Assembly (NCBI RefSeq): GCF_002776525.5
Contig: NC_045446.1
Location: 64,597,147-64,661,146, forward strand
DNA from: Piliocolobus tephrosceles
Taxonomy: Eukaryota; Chordata; Mammalia; Primates; Cercopithecidae
DNA: 64,000 nt
Direction: 5' to 3'
The notes below the pieces were generated by a model, which was given only the letters and a program-made list of their open reading frames with translations, ran no database searches and was not told the DNA's origin. Position 1 is the stretch's first letter; every line of letters starts with the position of its first letter. The position numbers and the translations under genes were made by a program. Shown piece by piece: positions 9,900 to 22,624 of the stretch.

Positions 9900-12800
9900 T
9901 GGAACAGATAGGAGGGGCACTAAACCTGTTCTGATAAGAATTAGGAAAGGATTCTTAGCAAGGTCACTGCCAGTTCAGCACCTTTTTGTGAATCAGAGAA
10001 AAAAGAGTGCTCTTTCCTTAAAACACCAACTTCCGGGACATTTTTATAAAAACGTATAAATCTGGAATGTATTTTCTGTGCAGCAGGCAACCAGTACAAC
10101 TGTGTGTGGCACCCTGCTTCCCAGAGGAAATAATATTGAAGCTGAGATCCAAAGGGTGAGTGTATGTTAGCAGACAGCCTACCTGTCAGCCAGGCCTGTC
10201 TGAGAATTGGGTCTGCTGTCAAACATGCCATTATTTATTTAGGCAGCACAGCCCTCCTGTGGCTGCTCCTGTGTCCTCACTGATACCACAGTCCCTTTTT
10301 TCTTTGCTTCAGTCTGGTCTCCCGTGGATCCCAGAGGACTCTCTCCCTGCAGGTTATTTAATCTCCCTAGACCTGTTTGTCTACCAGGGATGAGGTTAAG
10401 AGTTTGTGTTTCTGGACCGTAGCCCTCAGTGGTGCTTAATTCAAAAAGAAACCCCAAGAGAAAACTCGATCCTCTCTGCGAGGGCCCAGCCTAGAGGATA
10501 AAGTATCTAAAGGCTTGGGGATTGTACAGCCTTTTCCTGATTGGCTGCTAATTTTGTTCTTCTCTTGACTGCAGTTTTTCATTTCGTTTTGGTTTTTTAT
10601 CTGTGGCATCTTCTTAGCTCAGCGAAAGAAATAAATAAGAAGGGAGCATGCAACCCTGTTGTTGCTAGAATCCTAAAATAGTAGGACTGGGGGGAAAAAA
10701 CAGTATGCTTTCCCCTCCCAGCATTCTTATCTAAGTGAAAACAAACTGTGAATGCAGATTTAAAGGGGAGTAGAAATGACTTTTATAAGAGAAAACTGGA
10801 AGAGCATTCAGGAAAGGACAGAGACCATTCCATCTCTTTGCTTTAGTGACATTAGGAGTTCATGTGTTGATGGAATGTATATGAAGCTCAGATCTTTTAG
10901 CTGACAGGTGGAACTAATTTCCTTCCTAACCATCTGCACACTCTATTATAAAGATAGAACAGCGTCACGTTTCAATGCACTGGATGTCTTGATCATGAAA
11001 TTACCTCTACTTTAGAGATGTTACTGGCTCCCATTCCCAGATTCCCCCACCTGTTGTAATGCTTGCTATGATTAGGTTAGCTTATTATGTTATATTATGT
11101 TATTATGATATTATTGCTCCTGGGTTCACAGGAAATTCTTTTTTATCCTCCCCCCTCCACCCATTTCATACTAGGTTCTTCCAAGATTATTTTAAGGAAG
11201 CTTGTTCAAATCCTAGACTGTTCAAATGGAAGAATTTTAGGTGTCTGGCATAGCTCAGCAGATTACAGCCAAGGAGCACAGGCCCAGAGGGGCACTGAGT
11301 GACAGAGGTCAGCCGGGGAGTTAGCGGCAGAGCTTAAGTGTCATCTTCAGTGTTCTTTCTACCATTGACACGATCTCTTTTTTGGCAGGTGATTAGCCTG
11401 GGATGAATTCTGACATGGTTCTGAAAAGCATGCTGTCTTTCTTCTTCTAGCTACAAATTCCTCTTTTCCAGTTCCTTCCTCCTCTGTCTTTTCTCCTTAA
11501 ATTTTGAATCTCATCCAGCAGCCACAACAGGTGTTGGGCCTGCCTCTCAACACATCCTACAGCTTGGCTGGCAGGGTCCCGGGGGTGGAGCGTGTCCTTG
11601 CACCACCCACTTGGCTGCCAGATCAGTTTCAAGGTCTCTCTGGTAGCTTCCAGGGCCAGTTTTTGTTAGAACTTATTAGAAGCTCCTCCCTCCTTGGAGC
11701 ATCCAGTAATTGACATGTAAACTCTTCAAAAGTCTGCTCTGAGCGCCTCATGTGAGGAATATTTTATTGCAAACTGAAGCTCCCTGAGAATTGTTCTCTC
11801 TGTACTCAGCTTGACACAGTGTTAATCTGCAATGGAGGCTGCTGTTGACAATCATGGTAAGAAAAACTCACCTGTTTACCCGAAACCTTCCCAGACTAGC
11901 CCTTTTTCGCTTCGATTGTTCCACTGGTGAGGGTGGGGCTGCTGCTGTGCCAAGTGCTACACTTTTTGTACACTCCACACAAAATTGCAGTAAATGTACA
12001 TACGGGGCTCCGTTTGAGCTTAAATTATGTCCACTTTTGGAATTCACACAGGCGTGGGTATTCGTGATGTGGCAGCCCCACCGTGAGTGAGCTGCTCAGG
12101 TCTCCCACAGGGAGCCTGCGGGGAGGAGAGCAGTTAGTGGCCGGCCTCAGGCAGCAGCACCTTTGGGCTCTCCTGCAGTGTTTACACGCCGGTCATGCTC
12201 ACCCTGGCCTTCTCCCTGCCACTGACCAAGCTCTGCAGACATGTGAAAGCCAGGCCATTCCTGCCCAACATGGGGCTCCTGTAATGGGCGGTCTCTGCTC
12301 TGGGGCTCCTCATCAGCCTGGCTGAGGCTTTCTCAGAGCTGCATTGAAACCTGAGGCTCCTCCTGCCCGGTCCTTCTTCCTTCCCTCTTTTTTCACTGCT
12401 GTCAGATCTGCATCACCATCTGAGGCTCCCTCATCTACTCCTGCTCCCTCACAGGCATTCTCCCCCAGTACATTTCGGGCACTTCTCACTCCATTTTGGC
12501 ATCTGCTTCCTGGGGGACCCATTTGGGCATATTCGACCTAGTAGGCCCAACTCACCCAAAGTCCATTTTTCGTGAGGGCTTTGGGTCTCTCCTGGGAGAG
12601 AACTCATCTTAAGGAAAGTGAGGAGATAGGCAACATGGGTCCAGCAATAGAATCTTCAAAATCAAGGAGGAATGAGCCAACATTTAACATTAGGTTTGTC
12701 ATGCAGATTTGTTTCTTGGCCTTGCTGCAGCTCAGGCTTAGGAATTTGTAGAGGGAAAGTGGGGTTAGGAAGGAATCAGCAAAATATAGAAGAGCTGCTT

Positions 12801-13960
12801 TACTGAAAGTTCTGTGAGTCAAAGGACATAAATATTACCCATTAGAAACCCATGTGACAAAGTATATCATGATGGAGAGAGTTTCCTCCCCTTCATGCAT
12901 TCCATATAATAGATGCTATGTACTGGGGACTCCAGAAGTGTCCAAGTCACCTGGCATCTCAGTTCAGCATGTGAGAATCACTCTCCAGGCCTCTCAGAAA
13001 TTAAGAGGTGCATTTCTCAGGGAACTAGGGTCCTTGGTTAATAGGAAGAGGCAATAGGTTGCAAAACTATATATAAATTTGAATCACAGACTATTATAGC
13101 TGAAAGAAACTATAGTTCCTTTCCATATAGATTCCGTATAGATTTCATCCATCCATATAGACTAGATGATCTATAGTAATCATCCAACCTGCTGATTTTC
13201 AAACTACGTTCCACAGAGATTCTCAAAGTCCTGGGAGGAGAGTGCTACAGATGAAACAATGGTAGTTTGACAAAGGGAGAAATTAATTTAATTTGATGCC
13301 AGAAGGTATTCGATAAAAGTAAAGTGATGAGCAGATGAATTGATCAATTTAGGTCAAACAGCTAATAAATGAAGGCTCCAGGATGAGAATCCTGATTTCC
13401 TAGCTTCTTATGTGACTTTATAGGGGACTTTAGCTATTACTTTTGCAATGTGGTGTCTGAGCGAATTACCCAGAATGAAAAGAATTTTGGGATCCTAGTG
13501 TATGTTTTGTCTCTGTGTTCTACTCTAGACAAGTGTGCTTTTCCTGAAGTCTGGTTTTCATTATCTTTATATCCTCAGGCTCACAAGTCAGCTGGGACAG
13601 GGATGCTGACAGAAAGGACTAGTGGGAAGAATATATTTGCTTCTAATTTATTATAAAAACAACCACACCCCACAGATCAAAACCCATGGAAACTTCCATC
13701 ACCCTGGGGCAGTGTTTAGAGTGGCGTTTCTGACAGAGTTCTGAGAGATACTTAATATGCTCCTGAAAAAGGGTTCCACGTCAAATACTTTTGTGCAATG
13801 TTCCATATTATATCCCTGTCTTGGAGATACCTGTTGCACATAAAAGTGTTCTGGAGAGTTCTGCAAAAGATGTCTGTTTAATCTTAATCCAGTATTTTAT
13901 AAACTTGCTTGTTCATGGAAACTTTTATACATGGAATATCTATTATCATATAGAACCCGC
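9900..13960. other. Intergenic, mostly unique
   Basis: Short MIR-like traces are visible at about 11285-11370 and 13080-13250. The stretch at about 12050-12560 (C/T-rich, 'catctgcttcctgggggacc') looks like an old interspersed repeat I cannot name. No open frame here has recognisable protein features. Confidence 0.4.
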
Positions 13961-14049
13961 TTTGGAAATGCTGGGTAAAGACCACTGGCTGGGAACAAAG
14001 GAGGTCTGGTTGTGGTCTTGGCTCTTGTACTAAGTTGCGTTTTCCCCCC

Positions 14050-14372
14050 CGCCCCAAGACAGAGTCTCACTCTATTGCCCAGGCTGGAGTGCAGTGGGGT
14101 GAACTCGGCTCACTGCAACTTCCACCTCCCGGGTTCAAGTGATTCTCACTGCAACCTCCGCCTCCTGGGTTCAAGTGATTCTCCTGTCTTAGCCTCCCAA
14201 GTAGCTGGGATGACAGGCACGTGCCACCACACCTGGCTAATTTTTAAATTTTTAATAGAGATGGTGTTTCACCAGGTTGGCTAGGCTGGTCTTGAACTCC
14301 TGACCTCATGATCCACCCACCTTGGCCTCCCACTGTGCTGGGATTACAGGTGTGAGCTACCACGCCCGGCCC
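14050..14372 (-). mobile_element. Alu (SINE) with internal duplication
   Basis: Full-length reverse Alu from 'gacagagtctcactctattg' to 'accacgcccggcc'. The 36-bp segment 14111-14146 is repeated in tandem at 14147-14182. It splits an older MIR (about 13985-14040 and 14375-14440). Confidence 0.93.
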
Positions 14373-14639
14373 TAATTTGCATTTTTAAGCTTTTCTTTGA
14401 ACTCCAGTTTCCTCATCTGCAAAAGGAGACGGTTATAATCAGTGATCTAGAGAGAAAAGGACTACAATTTATTGCAGACCCACTCTGTGCCAGGCTGTAG
14501 ATGTGCCACCATGGCCTATGCTCACAAGGGCCCCCACACTTGGTTTAATACTCTGCTGTCACCATCTTTAAATTCTTGGTAATTTTTGAACAAAGTGCCA
14601 GCATTTTCATTTTGTGCTGGGACTTGCATTTTTGCACCG

Positions 14640-14850
14640 GTTCCATGTGACGTTATCTCTACTCTTCATATTAGTCTAGTGAGAATGTGTATATATTTGT
14701 GATATACAGATATGGAAGCTGATAATTAGGTTAAATAAATTGCTCAAGATCACATACAGAATGAATAGCAGAGCCAAGATTCCAATCTAGTCCACCTGGT
14801 TCTAAAGCTTTGCTCTTCCCACTAGACCAGCTGCCAGTACAAACATTCTG
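14640..14850 (+). repeat. MIR SINE
   Basis: MIR text: 'attgctcaagatcacataca', then 'agcagagccaagattccaat' and 'gctttgctcttcccactaga'. Confidence 0.8.
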
Positions 14851-15024
14851 TGATTCTAAGATTCTTTTGTTCTTTAAACTCCAACTAGATCTGTCTCATT
14901 GTTTAAGGAACAGAATAATTTAATTCTATTTACTGTCTGAATGCATATCTGGCTAAACAGATTAGTAAATGATGGATTAGATATCAGTGAATGAATGGCT
15001 AGACAACAGGGAATGAATGGCTGT

Positions 15025-15205
15025 AGAAGTTAGACATGGAATCCGACAAACTTTGTTTGCCATTTACTAACCATGTGACCTTGGGCAACCCACTTGACTT
15101 CTCTAAGTCTCAGTCTACCTCATAGGTATATTGTGAGGATTAAATGAAAGAATGCACTGCCTAACACATGGCAACCCCTCAATAGAGTATTACTATGCTT
15201 TTATT
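15025..15205 (-). repeat. MIR SINE
   Basis: Reverse MIR text: 'catgtgaccttgggcaaccc', then 'tctctaagtctcagtctacc' and 'gtgaggattaaatgaaagaa'. Confidence 0.85.
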
Positions 15206-15209
15206 AACC

Positions 15210-17890
15210 AGGCCAGGCTAGGTTTGCTATTGCAATATCAGAACTCCCAATATTGTAACCCATTTAATTTGCTCAATAGCAAGTAGAAGAACATTAGATT
15301 TCTTTACTCCTTTCTGAATCAAATCAAATTTTTATCTAATTCAAATCCAATTAAATTTAGCTTCACCCCCACCTGCCAGTCTCTAATTTCAGAGACTTTG
15401 TGGGGATGCAAAAACCCCAGGGCTCACCCAATCCAGAAAACCTGGGGGACAATCTCAGTCCATTGCAGTTGTGTTGAGGATGCTCATTGTCCAAGCAGGT
15501 GTGGAGCAGCCAGAGGTATCTGGCCCACTTGCACAAGACATTTACTCCTTCCATTGTAAACCTAGCCACCCAGAACTCCTTGTATGGTCCCAAAGCTATG
15601 GTTTGGTAATTATCCCCCAGGTGTCTTTGTAGTCATCACTGCCAGAGGTACTAGGAGGGCAATGGGGGAGAGTTCATGGGCTGATTTCCACCACCCCTCC
15701 ATCCTCCTGGTCTTGTAGAATCCAGCTCTTGTCCCTTTAACCCTCAGAGTTTTCCCTCTCACAGACAATCTAACTCTGATCCTTGAGGAATTTATACTTT
15801 GGAAACAGAGACCTCCCAATATTTTCCTCCTGAGGTAAGGGAAATCCCCCAACCTGCAAAGGACTGTCCTTCCAAATAGGGTGCAGAGGAAAATTTCCTT
15901 TGAGTCTTTAAATAAATCCATGGTAGAAATAATTCATTAATTCACTCAATTACACAATGTTCTCAAACTTTTTCATCTTCTGAGAAGGTTCTGATATCCC
16001 CTTTCTCCCTTGGCTACTATATTTTGCATCTAAGTCTATGTGTTTTATCTTTATTACAAATTGGTGGGTTGGGGGGATGGGGGGTTAGAGAAAGTGGCAG
16101 GACTAGACAATATGTTGCTGATTCTCTCCATTCCTAGGTGAGGATGGTCACAACCAACTATTTGGATTTCACATTTCACATCTTCAGAGTCCCTTGGAAC
16201 AATGAGAACAGTGGGTAGAAAAAACAGGCATTGGAAGCCTTTATTTATGGGAATAGGCTTGTATGTAATGGCATGGGGGCTTGGTGCTAGGGTATCAGAA
16301 CGGGTCAGGACACTGATGTCTCCAGAATAGGTAAAAGAGAAGGAAGCATGGCCAACAATGTTCCCAGCTGTGTGGACAATTATGCTGGATGTCTGCCAGA
16401 TGAAGGGTAAAATTCTGTGCTCTAAAAAGGTAGCAGCAGAGCTGTAAACCTGTAGTGCTGGGCCCTCTAGTGGCTAGTTCTTTTTCAATGAATGGAGCTG
16501 GCTGTTTCCTACACTGCTGTCTCTCACTGCCTTGTCTTTTTAGTTTGCTAGAACCACTAACTACCTCATCTACATTCTATCATCCCATTGCTCTATTATT
16601 ACTGGTACTGACTTTGGAATGAACTCCATGTTAGGGCACAGTTCTTGAGGAAGTATTGATTCTCTTGGAAACAGACTGAGATGGAGAATTGCATGCAGAA
16701 GGTTGTTGGGGGAAATATTCTTGGAAAATAGGAAGTGAGAAAGCAGGGGTAGGCAGAGGAAGAAGCTAACTCACAAGGTGGTTGCCACTGAAGCCTCAGC
16801 TGATCTTCTGGGGAATTCCGGAGCTAAGGTGGCCCCTCAGAGTTGCCCCAAATCAGTGATGGAATCAGACCTTTGGATCCCTGTATCAGCCCCTCATTGG
16901 TTGTGAGCTGCCCCAAGAAGGAGCTGTAACCTTGGTGAGTCAGCTCCCTGTGTCCCAGGGCAACGTGCAATGAGGAATTCAGTTGTTCACAAAATATTAA
17001 TTTTTCTTTCCTGTTCATGAATTTCTGCGTTTCTTTTTCCCAGGAGCTCATTCTCCCTCAGAGTTCAACTACTGCCACAGATCGTTCTCTCATTTCACCC
17101 AGGGAAATCATGTTCTTGGTTTCTTAGCAGCACCTGAAACAAGATGCCTTTTCTATACAAGGTTGGCTGTGGTTGGCTGAAAGCCTTGCTTTGTCTATTT
17201 CTCCTATGCCTAAACCGAAATCTTGGATATTATTCCAATGACAGGAGAGACCAGACTCACCTGTACCAGAAAAAAAAAAAAAAATGAGCAAAAGTCACAC
17301 TCCCAGGATAGGCTAAGTTATACTCAAAAGGCTCCCGTCTTCACCCTCTCCCTCCAAAGCATGATCTAATCAGAGTAACAGCACTTCCTCCTTCCCAGCA
17401 GGGTTATAAATGTTTTTATCTTAACTAATCCTGCGGGGAAGAGTTAGGAGGGTGTGGTGAAGACAGGAGCCTGTTGGGGAGAGTGAGGAGGGTGGGGTGA
17501 AGATTTCTGGGGCTGTCCACCAAAATTAATTCTCTCCTTATTCCACAGTGATAGATGTTTAGCTGGAACTTGACTACTCAGATAAGCACCTCATCTGCCA
17601 GCTCCCCTTGCAGCCAGTTTGTGGCCATGTTGTTTAAGCCCTCGTCAATGGAGCTAAGCAGAAGAGATGGACACAGCTTTTGCCTTGCTTTCTTGAGAGT
17701 AAATCCCTGGCCCTGGAATTCTATTTTGTCTTTTTCCTCACTAACCAGAAAATGCTTTGACAATGAGTGACCTTGGAAGCTACATGTTGAAAATGGCAGT
17801 TGCTATCCTCAGTCTCTGAATATTTGAGTAGGGCAAAGCCATCCACCTACTTTGAACACTGAGCTTGGCTCATACTATACTGGACCTTCG
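15210..17890. other. Intergenic, mostly unique
   Basis: No gene seen. An old repeat of unknown family is possible at about 16650-17050. There is a poly-A run at about 17270-17284 and otherwise single-copy-looking sequence. Open frames of 75-103 codons on the minus strand (15363-15921) have no recognisable domain. Confidence 0.45.
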
Positions 17891-17935
17891 TTTTTTATTT
17901 TATTTTATTTTATTATTTTTATTTATTTATTTACT

Positions 17936-18063
17936 TTTTGAGAGCTGGAGTGCAGGGGCATTATCACAGTTCACTGCAGCCACTTGACTTTCCAGGCTCA
18001 GATGACCCACCCGCCTCAGCCTCCCAGAGTACTGGGATTACAGGAGTGAGCTACTGTGCCTGG
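17936..18063 (-). mobile_element. Alu fragment with (TTTTA)n lead
   Basis: One reverse Alu monomer ('gagagctggagtgcagggg' to 'ctactgtgcctggtcc'), preceded by a TTTTA-rich tract (about 17890-17935) derived from its tail. Confidence 0.88.
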
Positions 18064-18202
18064 TCCAACATTGGACTTTCTAACCAAATCCTACCAGTTC
18101 TTCATATTCCACTACAAATTCTACTTCTTCCCGGAAACATACATGAACTTCCCTCTCCCCCTCCACCCACCTTTTTGTTTGTTGTTGTTTTTTGGTTTTT
18201 GT

Positions 18203-18502
18203 TTTTTGAGACAGAGCCTTGCTCTGTCACCCAGGCTAGAGTACAGTGGCGCCATCTCAGCTCACTGCAACCTCTGCCTTCTGGGTTCAACCGATTCTCC
18301 TGCCTCAGCCTCCTGAGTTGCTGGGATTACTGGTACACATCACCACACCCAGCTAATTTTTGTACTTTTTTTTTTTTTTTTTTTTTTTTAGTAGAGAGGA
18401 GATTTCACCTGGCTGGCCTTGAAATCCTGACCTCAAGTGATCTGCCTGTCTTGGCCTCTCAAAGTGTTGGGATTACAGGAGTGGGCCACTGTGCCCGATG
18501 TC
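18203..18502 (-). mobile_element. Alu (SINE)
   Basis: Full-length reverse Alu. The usual 'tttttgtatttttag' segment has grown into a run of more than 20 T at about 18367-18390. Confidence 0.93.
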
Positions 18503-18503
18503 C

Positions 18504-19300
18504 TCTCCTCCTCTTGACCACCACATTAGTATCTGTCCCCCACACTTTTTGATGCTTAATGATACTGTTTCCTACTTAGTTCTATTTGGTATTGTCCTAT
18601 TTTTGTTCATTATTTGGTGTGTGCTTCTTGTCTCTTAAACTAGAAGGAGCTCCCAAGATGTGACACTCTGCTTCTACTTTCGTTTCCCCAATAGCACAGC
18701 TATCATGGATGCTGATGGGGCCCCAGAGCCCCCTTCGCCAGGCTGCCGTCATCAGCCTAGAGCTGTCCCCATCCCCAGAGATTTGGCCTGAGTCAAATAA
18801 AGCACGCCCTGGAAGAGTAAGTACCCCTGTAGCAACTAGCAGCCAATGACTGATATAGGGTAGCAAAATAAGGTCACAAAAGGTGGGGCCAATTCTGTGA
18901 TGAAAAAAGAGCTTCAGAACCTTCCCAAGAAGGAACCTTCCCAACCAAGAGCACTCCTTTGCTTACCTTTCTTTCACTGCTCTATTCTGCAGTAGCTCAC
19001 AGCTGCTCCCTTCCCCACAGCTGATGGGAACCTCCTCAAAACCTTCTTGTCCCCCTTCCCTGCCAGGGTGGCCCACAACCAATGACTGACTGCTTTGGGG
19101 ATACAAAAGGCCAGCTGCCTTGTCTCAAGGGAGTGTAATTCTGCTGTGGGACTTATGCCCCCATATATAACAGTTCCCTGTGGATCAGGCTAAGGCTAGA
19201 TGTGACCGAGACACACTTTGTATGGTACTTTCCCTTTCCTGTCTACTCCACTCTCTCCCTTGCAGGTTTTTCCTGAAAAACACTTCCCATCAATGTCTGT
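18504..19300. other. Intergenic, unique
   Basis: No repeat or gene recognised. The 115-codon minus-strand open frame 18597-18944 has no domain features and no conserved-looking composition. Confidence 0.5.
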
Positions 19301-19305
19301 CGGAT

Positions 19306-19600
19306 GGCCAGGTGCGGTGGTTCACGTCCGTAATCTCAGCCCTTTGGGAGGCTGAGGCGGGAGGATTGCTTGAGCTCAGGAGTTTGAGACCAGCCTGGGC
19401 AAATAGTGAGACCTCATCTCTACTAAAATAAAATATTAGCTGGATGGGATGGAACATGCCTGTAGTCCTAGCTACTTGGGAAACTGATGTGGGAGGATCG
19501 CTTGAGCCTAGGAAATCGAAGCTACAGTGAACCCTGATTAGGCCACTGCACTCCAGCCTGAGCCACAGAGCGAGACCCTGTCTCAAAAAAAAAAAAAAAA
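19306..19600 (+). mobile_element. Alu (SINE)
   Basis: Full-length Alu starting GGCCAGGTGCGG and ending in a 16-A tail. Confidence 0.95.
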
Positions 19601-19779
19601 GACTGTCTCAAGATCTGTTTCCAGGAAACCCAACTTCAGACCACTGGTGTCAGTACTCTGCCATCCTTTTCCCAAATCACTTTCTCATTCATTTCTGGGG
19701 ACTGTTCAGATCCATGCTCCAGGCTGTGTATACCATGGGACCTAAATTGGGCTGAAAGTACATGAAGGTGCTAGGTCAA

Positions 19780-20030
19780 AAATAACTGGGCTCTATGGAA
19801 GTACTTGTAAGGAATACCTACTTACTGCATAGGGTTGTTATGAGGGTTTTAAAAGCTAAATGAGTTCAAGTGTGTAAAACGCTTAGACCAATGCTTTGCA
19901 TGGAGTAAATGCTCTTAAGTATTAGTGCAGGGACTTCTGGAATGTTTTTGTTTACTTATGTATTCCAAGTGTGCCTAGGTGAATGCTTGGCACATAGTAG
20001 GCACTCAATAATACCTGTTGAATCGATGAT
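19780..20030 (-). repeat. MIR/L2 traces
   Basis: Reverse MIR-like text ('gcatagggttgttatgaggg', 'aaaacgcttagaccaatgct') is followed by a second segment with 'gcacatagtaggcactcaat'. Confidence 0.7.
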
Positions 20031-20209
20031 TGGTTTTGCTTTGAGGGCTTAAGGCGATGTGTCAGGATTTGGCCAGCAGAGGGCAGAACCTGTGAGGCCA
20101 AAGCTCCTACAGGCTTTGACTTACAAGTGGTTGCAGGACAGGCTCCCAGACAACAGGATTGGAGGGAGGACTGAGTGGAGTAACTATACCATAGGAGATA
20201 TATATATCT

Positions 20210-20510
20210 ATTTTTTTTTTTTTTTTTTGAGACGGAGTTTCACTCTTGTTGCCCAGGCTGGAGTGCAATGGCATGATCTTGGCTCACTGCAACCTCTGCC
20301 TCCTGTGTTCAAGAGATTCTCTTGCCTTAGCCTCCCAAGTAGCTGGGATTACAGGTGTGCACCACCAAATCTGGCTAATTTTGTATTTTTTTAGAAGAGA
20401 TGGGGTTTTACCATGTTGATCAGGCTGGATCGATCTCCTGACCTCAAGTGATTCACCCGCCTCGCCTCCCAAACTGTTGGGATTACAGGCTTGAGCCACT
20501 GTGCCCGGCC
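20210..20510 (-). mobile_element. Alu (SINE)
   Basis: Full-length reverse Alu from an 18-T run and 'gagacggagtttcactcttg' to 'actgtgcccggcc'. It lies just downstream of the likely KCNE3 poly(A) site. Confidence 0.95.
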
Positions 20511-20560
20511 ACCATAGGATATTAGAATGTTTAAATTGTACTCCCTTCAAATCCTAGAAT

Positions 20561-20566
20561 TTTATT
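20561..20566 (-). terminator. KCNE3: Candidate KCNE3 poly(A) signal
   Basis: TTTATT on the plus strand is AATAAA on the minus strand. Cleavage would fall about 15-20 bases further, near 20545, immediately before the Alu. Confidence 0.5.
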
Positions 20567-21997
20567 TAGTCCAACCTGGGTGTATTTAAGGAAACATACT
20601 GAGCTCTTAGTTTGCGAATTCAGGCAGATCCATTGTTCCAGGCCCCGAGATCCCTGGAGTTGCCCTGGTGTCTGTAGCTCCTTCTTTAAACTTGTGAACT
20701 ACCCCATACACTTCAGAAATTCCCTTCTATCTTATGCTAATATACATCAGGTGCCTGTAACTTGCAACCAAAATAATTTGTATTTTATGATTAAGCCCAT
20801 GGAGTGTGAGGACTGTGTGAAGGGGAGCCTTCTCCACTGGGGACACTGAAGTCATAGAGTAGCCCCAGGAGGCCTGCTTCCTGCTGTCTCCCCAGCCTAC
20901 CTGCCCTCATCAGGAAGGAGCTCCCTGACATCTGCCTCCAGGCTTCCCTGATCTTGTTCCCTTCATTCACTCTGCCCATTTAGTTCTGTCCTAGCTTTCA
21001 AAGCCCAGTTCAAGTTCTACCTCTCTCTGACTCCTCCTAGTCAATTTCGTTTCTCAAAATCCTCATGGCATTCATCACCTGACCATTCATTCTTACACCC
21101 ACTTGCGTTCCATATTTTATTTGCAAGTTTGGGCTGGGTGGTGTCTAAAGTCCTATTAGCTGTAAATTTCTGAATCTGTTGTCTTCCCATATGTCACATC
21201 TCCTTGAGGAAGTCTCCATCTTCTCCCTCAAGAAGAGATGAGGAAGGGTTTGAGCAACAGGGCTCAGCACAGGTTTGCAGAGCATCAACATAACTGCACA
21301 TGGCAGCAAATGTGGTCCATGATCTCCATTCAAGAACCCAAAGGCTTTTATTTTTATTTTTTCAAAATGGAAGTATCTTTTTTCCTTTTATTATATAAGT
21401 AACATACTTATGGTCAAGTCAGTCAAATATTACATAAATTTATAATGTGGAAAGGGAAAATCACCCATAATTCAATTCCTCAGAGATAACTACTATCAAA
21501 ATATTATTTCAGAGTTCTGCTATACACAAATATGCATGTTTCAGTGGGTACTTCTGGGGACCACATGGAGATCCCTTTAGTTGAAACTGGACAAACAGAA
21601 CAGTGGATGGTTCTAGCTGAGATTTGAGTTTCTGAATTCAGAAGTATTCACCAGCCACATCGCATGTATTAGCTGGAACCATATATGAAACTACAATACT
21701 CAGCTGTTTCTAACCTACAAACACAGTGATTACATATGGCTCAACCTAATGTATATGAAGCCTAGAATGTCAGAACTGATAGAGCCTTAGAGACTTTCAA
21801 GTCTATTTCATTATGTTGAAGAAGAAAACGGATGAGAGATAGAAGTGTCCAGCCTAAGATCATATGCCACCTTAAGTAGTAGAATCAGGGCTGCTTCTCT
21901 TCCCACTGGACCATGTACCTACGTCTCATACTCTGCTTCTTTTAATATAATAATCTTTTAGGTGTGATATCAGTCTTGTCTTGTCTTGTCTTGTCTT

Positions 21998-22249
21998 TTT
22001 TTTTTTTTTTTTTGAGACAGAGCCTTGCTCTGTCACCCAGGCTGGAGTGCAGTGGTGCAATCTTGGCTCACTGCAACCTCCGCCTCCTGGGTTCAAACAA
22101 TTCTCCTGCCTCAGCCTCCCAAGTAGCTGGGAATACAGGCACCCGCCACCAGGCCTGGCTAATTTTTGTATATTTTTAGTAGACGGGGTTTCACCATGTT
22201 GGCCAGGCTGGTCTCGAACTCCTGACCTCAGGTGATCCGCCCACCTTGG
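21998..22249 (-). mobile_element. Alu, 5'-truncated, in KCNE3 3' UTR
   Basis: Reverse Alu from an 18-T run to 'gatccgcccaccttggc', lacking the last 40 or so bases that form the Alu 5' end. The target duplication atatcagtctt is visible at about 21967 and 22250. A (TCTTG)n run at about 21974-21998 lies in its tail. Confidence 0.92.
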
Positions 22250-22300
22250 CAATATCAGTCTTTTAGAAGCAGATGCAATATGACATCAGAAACCTCACAG

Positions 22301-22423
22301 ATAGTCGTGGTGGCTCACACCTGTAATCCCAGCACTTTGGGAGACCAAGATGGGCAGATCACTTGAGGCCAGGAGTTCGAGACGAGCCTGGGCAACATGG
22401 TGAAACCCTGCCTGCCTCTACTT

Positions 22424-22460
<37 letters not shown>

Positions 22461-22624
22461 TTAGCTGGGTGTGGTGACAGGAACCTGTAATCCCAGCTAC
22501 TCAGGTGACTAAGGCAGGATAATTGCTTGAACCTGGGAGGTGGGGGTTGCAGTAAGCCAAGACTGGGTCGCTGCACTGCAGCCTGGGTGACATAGGGAGA
22601 CTGTCTCAAAAAAAAAAAAAAAAG
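22301..22624 (+). mobile_element. Alu in KCNE3 3' UTR
   Basis: Forward Alu missing only its first few bases, with a (TA)n expansion at about 22439-22461 in the central A-rich region and a poly-A tail at 22608-22623. It is in inverted orientation to the Alu 50 bp away at 21998-22249. Confidence 0.92.

Noticed and set aside
17938..18552. 204-codon plus-strand open frame
   Set aside because: Spans two reverse Alus and the T-run between them; the translation is Alu-derived throughout.
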